From: Parcubacteria group bacterium
GTDB lineage: Bacteria > Patescibacteriota > Minisyncoccia > UBA6257 > JACRHY01
Length of the DNA: 11,121 nucleotides
Direction of reading: 5' to 3'
NCBI GenBank assembly: GCA_016215765.1
Contig: JACRHY010000018.1
Span: 1 to 11,121, forward strand
Shown: positions 1 to 5,847 of the stretch, piece by piece
Position numbering within the stretch: the stretch's first letter is position 1
How the letters are laid out: each line of letters opens with the position of its first letter
Position numbers and translations under genes: made by a program
The notes under the pieces: model-generated
What the model saw: only the letters and a program-made list of their open reading frames with translations
Database searches by the model: none
What the model was told of the DNA's origin: nothing

Positions 1-23
1 GCGGGAAACGTTTTGAGTTTTTG

Positions 24-94
24 AGCGGGTAGGGGGAATCGAACCCCCGGCGCCAGTTTGGAAAACTGGGGTATTACCACTATACGATACCCGC
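24..94 (-). tRNA. tRNA-Gly (anticodon UCC)
   Basis: Read on the minus strand this folds as a complete cloverleaf: acceptor arms GCGGGTA/TACCCGC, anticodon stem CCAGT/ACTGG closing the loop TTTCCAA (anticodon TCC, reading GGA codons), and T arm GGGGG-TTCGATT-CCCCC. The discriminator base is U, as is usual for bacterial tRNA-Gly. No CCA is encoded after it (the next bases are CAA), so a CCA-adding enzyme is required. It is 71 nt including the discriminator. Confidence 0.97.
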
Positions 95-103
95 GGATTT
101 TTC

Positions 104-133
104 ATTCTAAAATAATTTTCGGACGATTGGCAA
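104..133 (-). promoter_or_regulatory. Probable promoter of tRNA-Gly
   Basis: On the minus strand TTGCCA (128-133, five of six matches to TTGACA) is followed after 18 bp by TAGAAT (104-109, five of six matches to TATAAT). Transcription would begin a few bases before the tRNA. A second TTGCCA lies 15 bp further upstream, because a 15-bp unit is duplicated there. Confidence 0.55.
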
Positions 134-151
134 GAAGACGATTGGCAAAAA
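122..151. repeat. Two-copy 15-bp tandem repeat in the tRNA-Gly promoter
   Basis: GACGATTGGCAAGAA (122-136) is followed directly by GACGATTGGCAAAAA (137-151), one mismatch apart. Each copy provides a possible -35 box for the minus-strand tRNA-Gly. The rest of the gap up to 256 shows no gene; it contains only a short gaattta duplication near 164-177. Confidence 0.7.
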
Positions 152-256
152 TGACAGGGGACGAATTTAGAATTTAGCGAGTAGCCAGAAAATCGATCTT
201 TATAAGGCGGCCGCTTGATTATTTTCTCAATTTCGTGATAAAAATAAGAAAACTTT

Positions 257-883
257 ATGATGGCTAATTTAGCTCTGAAAATTCTCCGCCCGGTCAGATT
301 TTTGCTTATTTTACTGCTTATCGTTCTCGCCGTTTTTTTTATCTGGCGTTTTTTCATCTACGCGCCGAAAATCGTTCCGGCGCCTTTTCTGGAGGCGCGC
401 AAAGAAGGGGCGATGATCAGCCAGGTGATTGTCGGTTTGACGGAGGATTCCAATCAGCGGCTCAAACTTATCGGAACGCTTGAGAGCGTCAGCGATTACG
501 ATCAGGCCTTGCGGCTGGTTTTGAAAAATTTGGAAAGCAACAAAGAAATTCGCGACCGGGCCTTTGAGCTTTCCCGTCGCCTTGAAACGATGGCCGGCAA
601 CATTTCCGCCGTTGAGCCGAAAGAGGCGCAATTCAAAGCGCAGGAAGCGGTCGCCACGGAGCTCTCTCTTATCAGCAAGCTGATTTCTTATAACCAGCTT
701 TTAAGCCAACTGCTTGAGGTTTTGCGCGCTAAAATAATCGCCGGCACTAACGGCGGGCGGCTTGAAGGCGCCGCGGAAATTTCCGTTTTAATCGGCCAGA
801 TAAACGAAGAAATTACCGTTATTAACGGTCTAAATCGCAAGTTTAACGAAACGATGGCGGAGTTTGATTCTTACTTCAAATAA
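257..883 (+). CDS. Membrane-anchored hypothetical protein, 208 aa
   Basis: I do not recognise this protein. It starts with a short basic stretch and one hydrophobic helix at about residues 14-36 (FLLILLLIVLAVFFIWRFF), which reads as an uncleaved signal anchor. The remaining 170 residues would lie outside the membrane. They are hydrophilic and predicted mostly helical, with heptad-like spacing of leucines and isoleucines at about 60-160, and contain no cysteine. No catalytic motif is visible. Two ATG codons stand in tandem (257 and 260) and neither has a Shine-Dalgarno sequence; I keep the first. The gene converges on the mazG-like gene, their stop codons separated by only 2 bp, with no terminator between them. 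Its continuous frame and balanced composition make it very likely a real gene; its function is unknown. Confidence 0.8.
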   Translation: MMANLALKILRPVRFLLILLLIVLAVFFIWRFFIYAPKIVPAPFLEARKEGAMISQVIVGLTEDSNQRLKLIGTLESVSDYDQALRLVLKNLESNKEIRDRAFELSRRLETMAGNISAVEPKEAQFKAQEAVATELSLISKLISYNQLLSQLLEVLRAKIIAGTNGGRLEGAAEISVLIGQINEEITVINGLNRKFNETMAEFDSYFK

Positions 884-885
884 AT

Positions 886-1218
886 TTACCGGTTGTCGCC
901 GCTCCCCTTGATGGCGTTTCTTTCCAGGCGGGAGAAGAGTTTTTCCAGATTCATTTTTGCCACTTCTTCAAGGGGAATGCCAAGTTCCGTCGCCAGCTGG
1001 GAAAGATACCACAAGACATCGCCGAGTTCTTTGGCGATTTCTTTTTTCGTTTCTTCGTCAATGTCGCCGTTTTTGTCGCGAAGGACCTTTTTCAGTTTTT
1101 CCGCCACCTCGCCGCTTTCGCCGCAGAGACCCAAAAGAGGATAGACGAATTCTCCGCCCGCCAGCTTGGGATAAGCGGCCGTTTTTCGCGAAAGTTTCTG
1201 GTATTCTTCAAAAGTCAT
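886..1218 (-). CDS. MazG-like nucleoside triphosphate pyrophosphohydrolase, 110 aa
   Basis: This is a small single-domain all-alpha NTP pyrophosphohydrolase of the MazG-like type. Such enzymes hydrolyse NTPs or dNTPs, often non-canonical ones, to NMP and pyrophosphate, and so clean the nucleotide pool. The metal-binding acidic pattern is visible: GESGEVAE (E34, E37, E40) followed by E64-LGD-D67 in KELGDVLWYL. The N-terminal YQKLSRKTA...P segment is also typical. At 110 residues it matches the one-domain family, not the two-domain E. coli MazG. It starts 11 bp after the pyk stop, is probably the last gene of the tgt-pyk unit, and has no Shine-Dalgarno sequence. The exact substrate cannot be read from sequence. 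No toxin gene adjoins it, so a mazEF link is not implied. Confidence 0.9.
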   Translation of the reverse strand: MTFEEYQKLSRKTAAYPKLAGGEFVYPLLGLCGESGEVAEKLKKVLRDKNGDIDEETKKEIAKELGDVLWYLSQLATELGIPLEEVAKMNLEKLFSRLERNAIKGSGDNR

Positions 1219-1229
1219 CGGTTTAAATT

Positions 1230-2648
1230 TTAGATGGTTTGAACGAGCAGGAGATTAGTCGCGCCTTTGACGCCGAACGGGATGCCGGCCGAGATGACGA
1301 CGCATTCCCCTTTTTTCGCGAAATTGGAGCGGCGGGTGGTTTCTTTGGCGATCTTGGCCATTTCGTCAAAATCGGCGACGCGTTTTGGGGCAAGGTAGGG
1401 ATGCACTCCCCAGGAAAGAGCGAGTTGGCGCAGAGTGGTGGAGTCGGGAGTCAGAGCGAGTATGGGAATGGCGGGCTTGTAGGCGGAAATTCTTCTGGCG
1501 GTGCTTCCCGATTCGGTCAAGGCGACGATCGCTTTGGCGCCGAGATTTTTTGCCGCTTTAACGACACTGAAAGATATGGTTTGAGGAACATCCGCCGTAA
1601 CCAGTTCCGAGGGAAGATATTTTAGCCGCATCATCTTTTCCGCCTCTCGGGCGATTTTAGCCATCGCTTCAACGGTTTCAACGGGAAAGCGGCCGGCGGC
1701 CGTTTCCCCCGAAAGCATCACCGCGTCGGTTCCGTCAAGAATCGCGTTGGCGACGTCGGTTATTTCGGCGCGCGTCGGCATCGGCTGGTTCATCATTGAC
1801 TCCAGCATCTGGGTGGCCGTGATGACCGGCTTTCCGGCGAAATTGCACTTTCTTATTATCTCTTTCTGAATTGCCGGAATAATCTCCATCGGCGTTTCCA
1901 GAGCGAGATCGCCCCGCGCCACCATCACCGCGTCGGCGGCGGCGATAACGCCGTCAATGTCGGAAACGGCTTCCGGCCGTTCTATTTTAGCGACGATTTT
2001 CGCTCCGGAGCCGTTTTTTTGAAGAAAGCGCCGCAAGAGCGCCACGTCGGCGGCGCTTCGGACGAAAGAAAGAGCGACAAAATCAACGCCCATTTTAACG
2101 CCGAACTTCGCGTCTTTGAGGTCCTTGGAGGTCAGCGAGCGGGCGGAAAGAGCGACGCCCGGCGCGTTGATTCCCTTAAACGATTTCAGCCGGCCGCCGA
2201 CAACGACTCGGCAAACGGCGCCGCCGTCCGTTTTTTTGACGACCCGCAGTTTTTTCGTGCCGTCGTCAAGAAGCAGGGCGTCGCCTTTTTTTATCTGCCG
2301 GAGAAGAGGGCGGAAAGCGACGGGGATGACGTTTTCGTCGCCGATAATCGCTTTGTCGGACAGTGTAACAAGCCGGCCGTTTTCCAGAATTATCTCGCCG
2401 TTTTTTACGGCGCCGATTCTTATTTTCGGGCCGCAAAGATCCTGAAGAATGGCGACGGGGCAATTGCTTTTTCGGCTTAAATCCCGAATGTTCTTGATTT
2501 TCTCGGCGAATTTTTCGTGGGTGTCGTGGGAAAAATTCAGGCGGGCGACGTTCATTCCCGCGCCGATGAGTTTTTTAAGCGTTTCCCGCTTTTCGCTTGC
2601 CGGGCCGATGGTGCAGACGATTTTTGTTTTTTTGATGCTTTGGCGCAT
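1230..2648 (-). CDS. pyk: Pyruvate kinase, 472 aa
   Basis: Cytoplasmic glycolytic enzyme that transfers phosphate from phosphoenolpyruvate to ADP, giving pyruvate and ATP. The family motifs appear in order: KIVCTIGPAS (9-18) and RLNFSH (36-41) at the N-terminal active-site face; a B domain at about 71-170; KIERPEAV with catalytic K221 and metal ligand E223; ARGDLALE with D247; and GKPVITATQMLESM (272-285), which includes the conserved threonine T278. The C-terminal alpha/beta domain completes the protein, with no extra PEP-utiliser domain. The length is normal for the bacterial enzyme. It starts 8 bp after the tgt stop. There is no Shine-Dalgarno sequence, but GATAAT (2656-2661) overlaps the tgt stop and lies 7 nt before the ATG, so an internal leaderless start is possible besides read-through from tgt. 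Confidence 0.98.
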   Translation of the reverse strand: MRQSIKKTKIVCTIGPASEKRETLKKLIGAGMNVARLNFSHDTHEKFAEKIKNIRDLSRKSNCPVAILQDLCGPKIRIGAVKNGEIILENGRLVTLSDKAIIGDENVIPVAFRPLLRQIKKGDALLLDDGTKKLRVVKKTDGGAVCRVVVGGRLKSFKGINAPGVALSARSLTSKDLKDAKFGVKMGVDFVALSFVRSAADVALLRRFLQKNGSGAKIVAKIERPEAVSDIDGVIAAADAVMVARGDLALETPMEIIPAIQKEIIRKCNFAGKPVITATQMLESMMNQPMPTRAEITDVANAILDGTDAVMLSGETAAGRFPVETVEAMAKIAREAEKMMRLKYLPSELVTADVPQTISFSVVKAAKNLGAKAIVALTESGSTARRISAYKPAIPILALTPDSTTLRQLALSWGVHPYLAPKRVADFDEMAKIAKETTRRSNFAKKGECVVISAGIPFGVKGATNLLLVQTI

Positions 2649-2656
2649 GGAAGCGA

Positions 2657-3829
2657 TTATCTTAGCATTTTTTTCTTGAAAGCGGAAAATCCTCCGTCCA
2701 AAATCGCCTGTCGGACATCCGTCATCAGTTTTTTCATAAAAAATAAATTATGTTCGGTGAGAAGCATTATTCCCAGAATTTCTTTGCTTCTGGTCAGATG
2801 CGAAAGATAGGCGCGGGAATGTTTTCGGCAGGTTTGACAAAGGCATTCTTTCTCAATCGGCTTTTGATCGGTCAGAAATTTTCCGTTTGCTAAATTTACG
2901 CGGCCTTTTTTGGTCAGCGCGACGCCGTGACGGGCGAGGCGGGTCGGAATGACGCAATCAAAAAGATCGGCGCCCCGCTCAACGGCTTCAAAAATGTCGC
3001 TGATTTCGCCGATGCCCAAAAGATGGCGCGGCTTTTCTTCCGGTAAAACCGGCAGAGTCCAATCAAGAACTCGGCGCATCTCTCTTTTCGTTTTGCCCAA
3101 ACTTCCGCCGACGCCGATTCCAAAAAACGGCATCGCTCCTATTACCCTGGCGCTTTCAATCCGCAAATCTTTATACGCGCCGCCCTGAACGATGCCGAAC
3201 ATCGCCTGCGAGCCGCCTTTGAAAACTTTGAGACAGCGCTTTGCCCAGCGGTGCGTCCGGGCGGTCGCTTGAGCGGTGTATTCGTATGAAGCGAGCGGGG
3301 AAGTGCATTCGTCAAAAGCGAAAATAATGTCGGCTCCCAGCGCCCGCTGGATTTCAATGGATTTTTCGGGAGTGATGCGATGGCGGGAACCGTCCAGAAA
3401 CGAAACGAAAGAAGCGCCTTCCTCGTCAATTTCAACGAGCTTTTTCCGTCCGGGGGCCGCCGCTTTCGTTTTACCGGGGAAAAAACCGATTTTTCCGACG
3501 CCGTGCTCCAGTCCGAAACCGAGGGAGAAAACCTGGAAGCCCCCGCTGTCGGTCATCAGCGGTCGGCGCCAATTCGCGAATTTGTGAAGACCGCCGGCTT
3601 TGGCGACGACTTTATGCCCCGGCCGGAGGAACAGATGGTAAGTATTGACCATCAGAATATCAAAGCCGATTTCTTCCAGCCGGTTGAAGTCCATTCCTTT
3701 GACGGCGGCTTTGGTGGCGACGGGAACGAAGGCGGGAGTCAAGATCTTTCCGCAGGGCGTCGTTAAAATACCCGCTCGCGCGCGGGTATTTTTGTCTTTG
3801 CCGGTAATTTTAAAACTAAAATCGTTCAT
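2657..3829 (-). CDS. tgt: tRNA-guanine transglycosylase (queuine tRNA-ribosyltransferase), 390 aa
   Basis: Exchanges the wobble guanine (position 34) of tRNAs with GUN anticodons for a queuine precursor (preQ1 in most bacteria). Key features are visible: VNTYHLFLRPG (61-71); TDSGGFQVFSL with catalytic base D94; FGIVQGG (211-217); LLGIGE (270-275); DCVIPTR with nucleophile D291; and a zinc site C329-x-C331-x2-C334 plus H360, whose spacing equals that of the E. coli enzyme. Relative to the usual family there is an extra stretch of about 20 basic and Gly/Pro-rich residues at about 110-133, between the substrate loop and the EEGASFVS segment. It lies 45 bp downstream of tRNA-Pro on the same strand and leads into pyk. 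No Shine-Dalgarno sequence precedes the ATG; the start is supported because the conserved LTTP...TPAF core needs the upstream residues. Confidence 0.97.
   Translation of the reverse strand: MNDFSFKITGKDKNTRARAGILTTPCGKILTPAFVPVATKAAVKGMDFNRLEEIGFDILMVNTYHLFLRPGHKVVAKAGGLHKFANWRRPLMTDSGGFQVFSLGFGLEHGVGKIGFFPGKTKAAAPGRKKLVEIDEEGASFVSFLDGSRHRITPEKSIEIQRALGADIIFAFDECTSPLASYEYTAQATARTHRWAKRCLKVFKGGSQAMFGIVQGGAYKDLRIESARVIGAMPFFGIGVGGSLGKTKREMRRVLDWTLPVLPEEKPRHLLGIGEISDIFEAVERGADLFDCVIPTRLARHGVALTKKGRVNLANGKFLTDQKPIEKECLCQTCRKHSRAYLSHLTRSKEILGIMLLTEHNLFFMKKLMTDVRQAILDGGFSAFKKKMLR
3765..3792. repeat. Perfect 11-bp inverted repeat inside the 5' end of tgt
   Basis: AAAATACCCGC (3765-3775) and GCGGGTATTTT (3782-3792) are exact reverse complements around the 6-nt loop TCGCGC. 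The hairpin falls in tgt codons 13-22 or so. On the plus strand it ends in a T run and looks like a terminator, but no plus-strand gene lies upstream. On the minus strand it could fold in the early tgt mRNA. Confidence 0.6.
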
Positions 3830-3874
3830 AAAGAAGCGTTCCGAAATTGTTTTTTTCGACTACTGACCGCTCAG

Positions 3875-3945
3875 TCGGGACGCCGAGAATCGAACTCGGG
3901 CCTCGCGCCCCCAAAGCGCGCATACTGCCATTATACTACGTCCCG
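3875..3945 (-). tRNA. tRNA-Pro (anticodon UGG)
   Basis: On the minus strand the acceptor arms CGGGACG/CGTCCCG, anticodon stem CGCGC/GCGCG with loop TTTGGGG (anticodon TGG, reading CCA), and T arm CCGAG-TTCGATT-CTCGG form a full cloverleaf. The discriminator is A and CCA is not encoded. A TATGAT -10 box (3955-3960) precedes it by 9 nt; the -35 is weak. It may be co-transcribed with tgt, which begins 45 bp downstream. Confidence 0.96.
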
Positions 3946-3970
3946 TTTTCCGTTATCATAGCCGTTTCGC

Positions 3971-4010
3971 GAATAAAAGAAAGTCCCGCCCGGCCATGGC
4001 CGAACGGGAC
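3971..4010 (-). terminator. Intrinsic terminator of the CDF transporter gene
   Basis: On the minus strand GTCCCGTTCGGCCA pairs with TGGCCGGGCGGGAC (3983-4010; two opposed mismatches inside a 14-bp GC-rich stem) and is followed by TTTCTTTTATT (3971-3982). This is the classical hairpin plus U-tract shape, placed just downstream of the transporter and before tRNA-Pro. Confidence 0.75.
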
Positions 4011-4024
4011 GGGAAAAATCATCT

Positions 4025-4055
4025 ACCCCGTTAGAATTCTCGCTTCTAACGGGGT
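4025..4055. repeat. Short hairpin repeat (copy A), arms ACCCCGTTAGAA
   Basis: Perfect inverted repeat: ACCCCGTTAGAA (4025-4036), 7-nt loop, TTCTAACGGGGT (4044-4055). The same arm sequence recurs at 5848-5899 with a different loop, so this is a dispersed repeat family. The stop codon of the CDF gene (4046-4048) lies inside the right arm. Confidence 0.8.
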
Positions 4056-4657
4056 CTACGCAACTCGCGACAAGAATCAATCGCGAGTTTTACCGCCCAT
4101 CGGCCGATGACGATGCCGATGAAGGCGGAGAATATCGGATCAAGAATCGTCCAGCCGGTGAAGTGAATGACGACGCCCGTCGCCACCACGCCCACCGACT
4201 GCAAAAAATCGGAAATCAGGTGCCACTTGAGCGAGCGGTGCGTCAGGTGGCTGTGGTCGTGGTTGCGGTGAAGCAACTTCAGCGACCACCAGTTTCCGGC
4301 CAGTCCCGCGAGAGCGAAAGCGATCATCTCGCCGCTTTTGATCGGCGGCGTTTCCGTCAGCCGCTCGCAGGCTTCTTTAAAAACGAAGACCGCGATGACG
4401 GCGAGCAAAGCGGCGTTGATCGCGCCGCCGGTTGCCCGCGCTTTGCCGTTGTAGCGGGCGGCGTAAGCGGCGCCGATGGCGACCGCCACCGCCAGCGCGT
4501 CAACCGCGACGTGTCCGGCGTCGGCCAGAAGCGCCAAGCTTCCCGACCAGAGTCCGCCGACAATCTCCATCGCGGCGATGGCGACGGTCAGTCCCAGAAT
4601 CTGCCAGTACCGCCGCGTTTCACATCGGCAATCATGACTCGCGCAATTTGCGCTCAT
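4046..4657 (-). CDS. Cation diffusion facilitator (CDF) family transporter without C-terminal domain, 203 aa
   Basis: Membrane exporter of divalent cations, probably Zn2+ in exchange for protons. The CDF transmembrane site is visible: LLADAGHVAVDAL in helix 2 (D46, H49, D53) and WHLISDFLQSVGVV in helix 5 (H146, D150). The paired H-x3-D motifs suggest zinc. Hydrophobic helices lie at about 18-40, 50-68, 78-96, 112-128, 146-166 and 172-193. Possible metal-binding stretches are the Cys/His-rich N terminus (C5, H8, C10, C12) and a His-rich loop (130-140). The protein ends right after helix 6, so it lacks the cytoplasmic dimerisation and metal-sensing domain of most CDFs (about 290-300 aa). Its final codons and stop lie in a dispersed hairpin repeat. 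The start is secure: AAGGAGGTGA stands 5 nt upstream of the ATG. It has its own promoter and terminator. Confidence 0.92.
   Translation of the reverse strand: MSANCASHDCRCETRRYWQILGLTVAIAAMEIVGGLWSGSLALLADAGHVAVDALAVAVAIGAAYAARYNGKARATGGAINAALLAVIAVFVFKEACERLTETPPIKSGEMIAFALAGLAGNWWSLKLLHRNHDHSHLTHRSLKWHLISDFLQSVGVVATGVVIHFTGWTILDPIFSAFIGIVIGRWAVKLAIDSCRELRRPR
4062..4089. repeat. 9-bp inverted repeat at the 3' end of the CDF gene
   Basis: AACTCGCGA (4062-4070) and TCGCGAGTT (4081-4089) are exact reverse complements with a 10-nt loop. The pair lies within the last codons of the transporter, directly beside the 4025-4055 hairpin, so the gene's 3' end consists of two hairpins in a row. Confidence 0.6.
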
Positions 4658-4692
4658 CTCTCACCTCCTTTATATTATAATGGAAAAAGGAC

Positions 4693-4728
4693 TGACTAAA
4701 TTATGATATTTTTTTCTAATTTAGTCAA
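4693..4728 (-). promoter_or_regulatory. Promoter of the CDF gene overlapped by an operator-like inverted repeat
   Basis: On the minus strand TTGACT (4723-4728) and CATAAT (4700-4705) are separated by exactly 17 bp, a good sigma-70 type promoter. A perfect 11-bp inverted repeat, TGACTAAATTA (4693-4703) and TAATTTAGTCA (4717-4727), covers it so that one arm holds the -35 and the other the -10. Transcription would start near 4693, giving an untranslated leader of about 36 nt that contains the Shine-Dalgarno sequence. The layout suggests a dimeric repressor, perhaps metal-responsive; that is inference. On the plus strand TATGAT (4702-4707) could serve tRNA-Arg. A second TATAAT (minus strand, 4674-4679) lacks a -35. 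Confidence 0.6.
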
Positions 4729-4736
4729 CTTCACGA

Positions 4737-4808
4737 GTCCCCGTAGTTCAACGGATAGAACAGCTCCCTTCTAAGGAGCGGATCGAGGTTCGATTCCTCG
4801 CGGGGACA
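4737..4808 (+). tRNA. tRNA-Arg (anticodon UCU)
   Basis: Acceptor arms GTCCCCG/CGGGGAC, anticodon stem GCTCC/GGAGC around CTTCTAA (anticodon TCT, reading AGA), and T arm CGAGG-TTCGATT-CCTCG form a complete cloverleaf. The discriminator is A and CCA is not encoded (TTA follows). It is transcribed away from the CDF gene. Confidence 0.97.
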
Positions 4809-4856
4809 TTAGAACCCTGCTCTCTTAAGCGTTAAAACAAAAAATTTTCGCGCTCA

Positions 4857-4890
4857 ACGACCCTGGTCTCTCTGGAGAGACCAGGGTCGT
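4857..4890. repeat. Near-perfect palindrome with 16-bp arms downstream of tRNA-Arg
   Basis: ACGACCCTGGTCTCTC (4857-4872) and GAGAGACCAGGGTCGT (4875-4890) are exact reverse complements around a 2-nt centre. The hairpin could end tRNA-Arg transcription, but only a mixed T/C stretch follows it, so I list it as a repeat. Its GGTCTC...GAGACC core recurs at 5081-5098. Confidence 0.75.
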
Positions 4891-5117
4891 CCGGATTCTC
4901 TTCTTGAGCCGTAGCATCAAAACCGCCCGGTCTCACCAATGATACCGCGCCATCCGTCCGGACTTTCTTTTTGGATTGCAACGTCAAAATTACGCGGTCT
5001 CACCAATGATACCAAGCATTCCGTTGATACCAAGCAATCCAGCCGAACTTTCTTTTTGGATTGCAACGTCAAAATTACGCGGTCTCTTTGGAGAGACCAT
5101 GGGTAATTTTGCGGGTA
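4891..5117. repeat. Decayed tandem repeat array in the tRNA-Arg to marC gap
   Basis: The 4809-5168 gap holds no gene I would defend. It contains three related 44-nt blocks, each beginning CCGG or CCGA and ending GGTCTC (the first more diverged), followed by an 18-nt hairpin-like element: GGTCTCACCAATGATACC at 4929-4946 and 4996-5013, GGTCTCTTTGGAGAGACC at 5081-5098. A further inverted pair is GCAATCCA (5034-5041) and TGGATTGC (5057-5064). AAAATTAC (5073-5080) also pairs with GTAATTTT outside the last hairpin. The layout resembles the interspersed hairpin repeats common in bacterial intergenic DNA; that link is from memory. Confidence 0.7.
4962..5086. repeat. Two identical 40-bp direct repeats
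   Basis: Positions 4962-5001 and 5047-5086 are identical over 40 bp (starting ACTTTCTTTTTGG, ending GCGGTCTC), with starts 85 bp apart. Because 85 is not a multiple of three, open frames read the two copies in different frames. This argues against the copies being protein repeats. Confidence 0.9.
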
Positions 5118-5168
5118 CTGAATCTCAACGTACATCCTCTAAACCGGATTCTGCGCGAATTCCGCGCT

Positions 5169-5741
5169 CTATAACGCGCTCCTTATAAACTCCACGCCGA
5201 TCGCCATCAGGATGAGACCCATAATCTTCGCGAAGACCATCGCGCTTCTTTTGCCTAAAATTCTCAGCACGATATGCGCGAATCGGAAGAGGACAAAACT
5301 CAGCGCGAGGTTCGCGATGATGCCGGCCAGAGTAAAAACATATCCGTACTCCTTGGAAAGAATTACCACGGAGGTGATCATGCCCGGTCCGGCGATGAGC
5401 GGCGTCGCGAGCGGCACGATGCTCACGTCCTTTTCTTCAAGCAGTTCGTTTTTTTGGTTACTAAATTCAATGCCGAAAAGAATTTGAAAACCCAAAATCA
5501 AAAGCACGAGGCCGCCCGCCATGCGGAAGCTTTCCATTGATACGTGAAAGACGTCCAGAATGGAATTACCCAGGAACATGAACACGATTAGAATGACGCC
5601 CGCGTACAAAACCGCCCGCAGAGCGAGTTTCGTTTTCGCCGCTTGATCCATGGAGTTTGTGAGCGCGATAAAAAACGGCACGTTGCCCACCGGATCCATC
5701 ACGCCGAAAATCGCGAAAAATACCTGAATGAACGAAAGCAT
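5169..5741 (-). CDS. MarC-family integral membrane protein, about 190 aa
   Basis: Six-helix inner-membrane protein of the MarC/UPF0056 family, whose function remains unproven; the old link to antibiotic resistance was not upheld. The signature is clear: FGVMDPVGNVPFFIALT near the N terminus and PLATPLIAGPGMIT in the second half, with hydrophobic helices spread over the whole length. Size (190-200 aa) fits the family. I place the start at the ATG at 5741 (MLSFIQVFF...), not at the in-frame ATG at 5750, because a perfect TATAAT (5749-5754) overlaps the upstream ATG and stands 7 nt before the 5741 ATG, and family members usually begin close to this point. The longer form would add only MNI. No Shine-Dalgarno sequence is present. 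No neighbour suggests a specific role. Confidence 0.92.
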   Translation of the reverse strand: MLSFIQVFFAIFGVMDPVGNVPFFIALTNSMDQAAKTKLALRAVLYAGVILIVFMFLGNSILDVFHVSMESFRMAGGLVLLILGFQILFGIEFSNQKNELLEEKDVSIVPLATPLIAGPGMITSVVILSKEYGYVFTLAGIIANLALSFVLFRFAHIVLRILGKRSAMVFAKIMGLILMAIGVEFIRSAL

Positions 5742-5748
5742 AATATTC

Positions 5749-5757
5749 ATTATACCA
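5749..5757 (-). promoter_or_regulatory. Extended -10 promoter of the marC-like gene
   Basis: On the minus strand TGG-TATAAT forms a perfect -10 with an upstream TG. The -35 region is poor, as is common with extended -10 promoters. Transcription would start at or within a base of the ATG at 5741, giving a leaderless message. Confidence 0.55.
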
Positions 5758-5796
5758 CTAATTTAATAAGACCGACCTCATCGCGGGGCGCGCCAA

Positions 5797-5820
5797 GCCG
5801 TTATACTTAAGTATAACGGC
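5797..5820. repeat. Perfect 24-bp palindrome with core TATACTTAAGTATA
   Basis: The half GCCGTTATACTT is followed immediately by its exact reverse complement. The core recurs with one base changed (TATACTGAAGTATA) at 6198-6221, on the other side of the first Cys-rich gene. A stretch with no gene runs from 5755 to 5992; it contains this palindrome, the hairpin repeat at 5848-5899 and the promoter at 5915. Confidence 0.8.
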
Positions 5821-5847
5821 GGTTGAGAAAGAGCGGGGCGCCGTTTC

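Noticed and set aside
886..1218. MazG-like gene as part of a mazEF toxin-antitoxin locus
   Set aside because: No mazE or mazF-like gene adjoins it; it follows pyk as a housekeeping-type single-domain pyrophosphohydrolase.
3765..3792. Hairpin with T run as a plus-strand terminator
   Set aside because: No plus-strand gene lies upstream within reach and the hairpin is inside the tgt coding region, so I list it only as an inverted repeat.
3847..4110. 87-aa plus-strand frame containing RIELGPRAPKARILPL
   Set aside because: This is the antisense translation of tRNA-Pro, a familiar spurious protein type.
4163..4699. 178-aa plus-strand frame
   Set aside because: Antisense to the CDF transporter and through its promoter; the CDF frame has clear family motifs.
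4857..5117. Possible CRISPR array
   Set aside because: Repeats are few, unequal in spacing (67 and 85 bp) and diverged, the intervening sequence is itself repeated and not unique, and no cas gene is present.
4917..5135. 72-aa minus-strand frame with repeat-like peptide segments
   Set aside because: It lies wholly in the degenerate repeat array, reads the two identical 40-bp copies in different frames, and has no ribosome binding site or promoter.
4976..5188. 70-aa plus-strand frame in the same repeat array
   Set aside because: It also reads repeated DNA, runs into the end of the marC-like gene on the other strand and resembles no protein I know.
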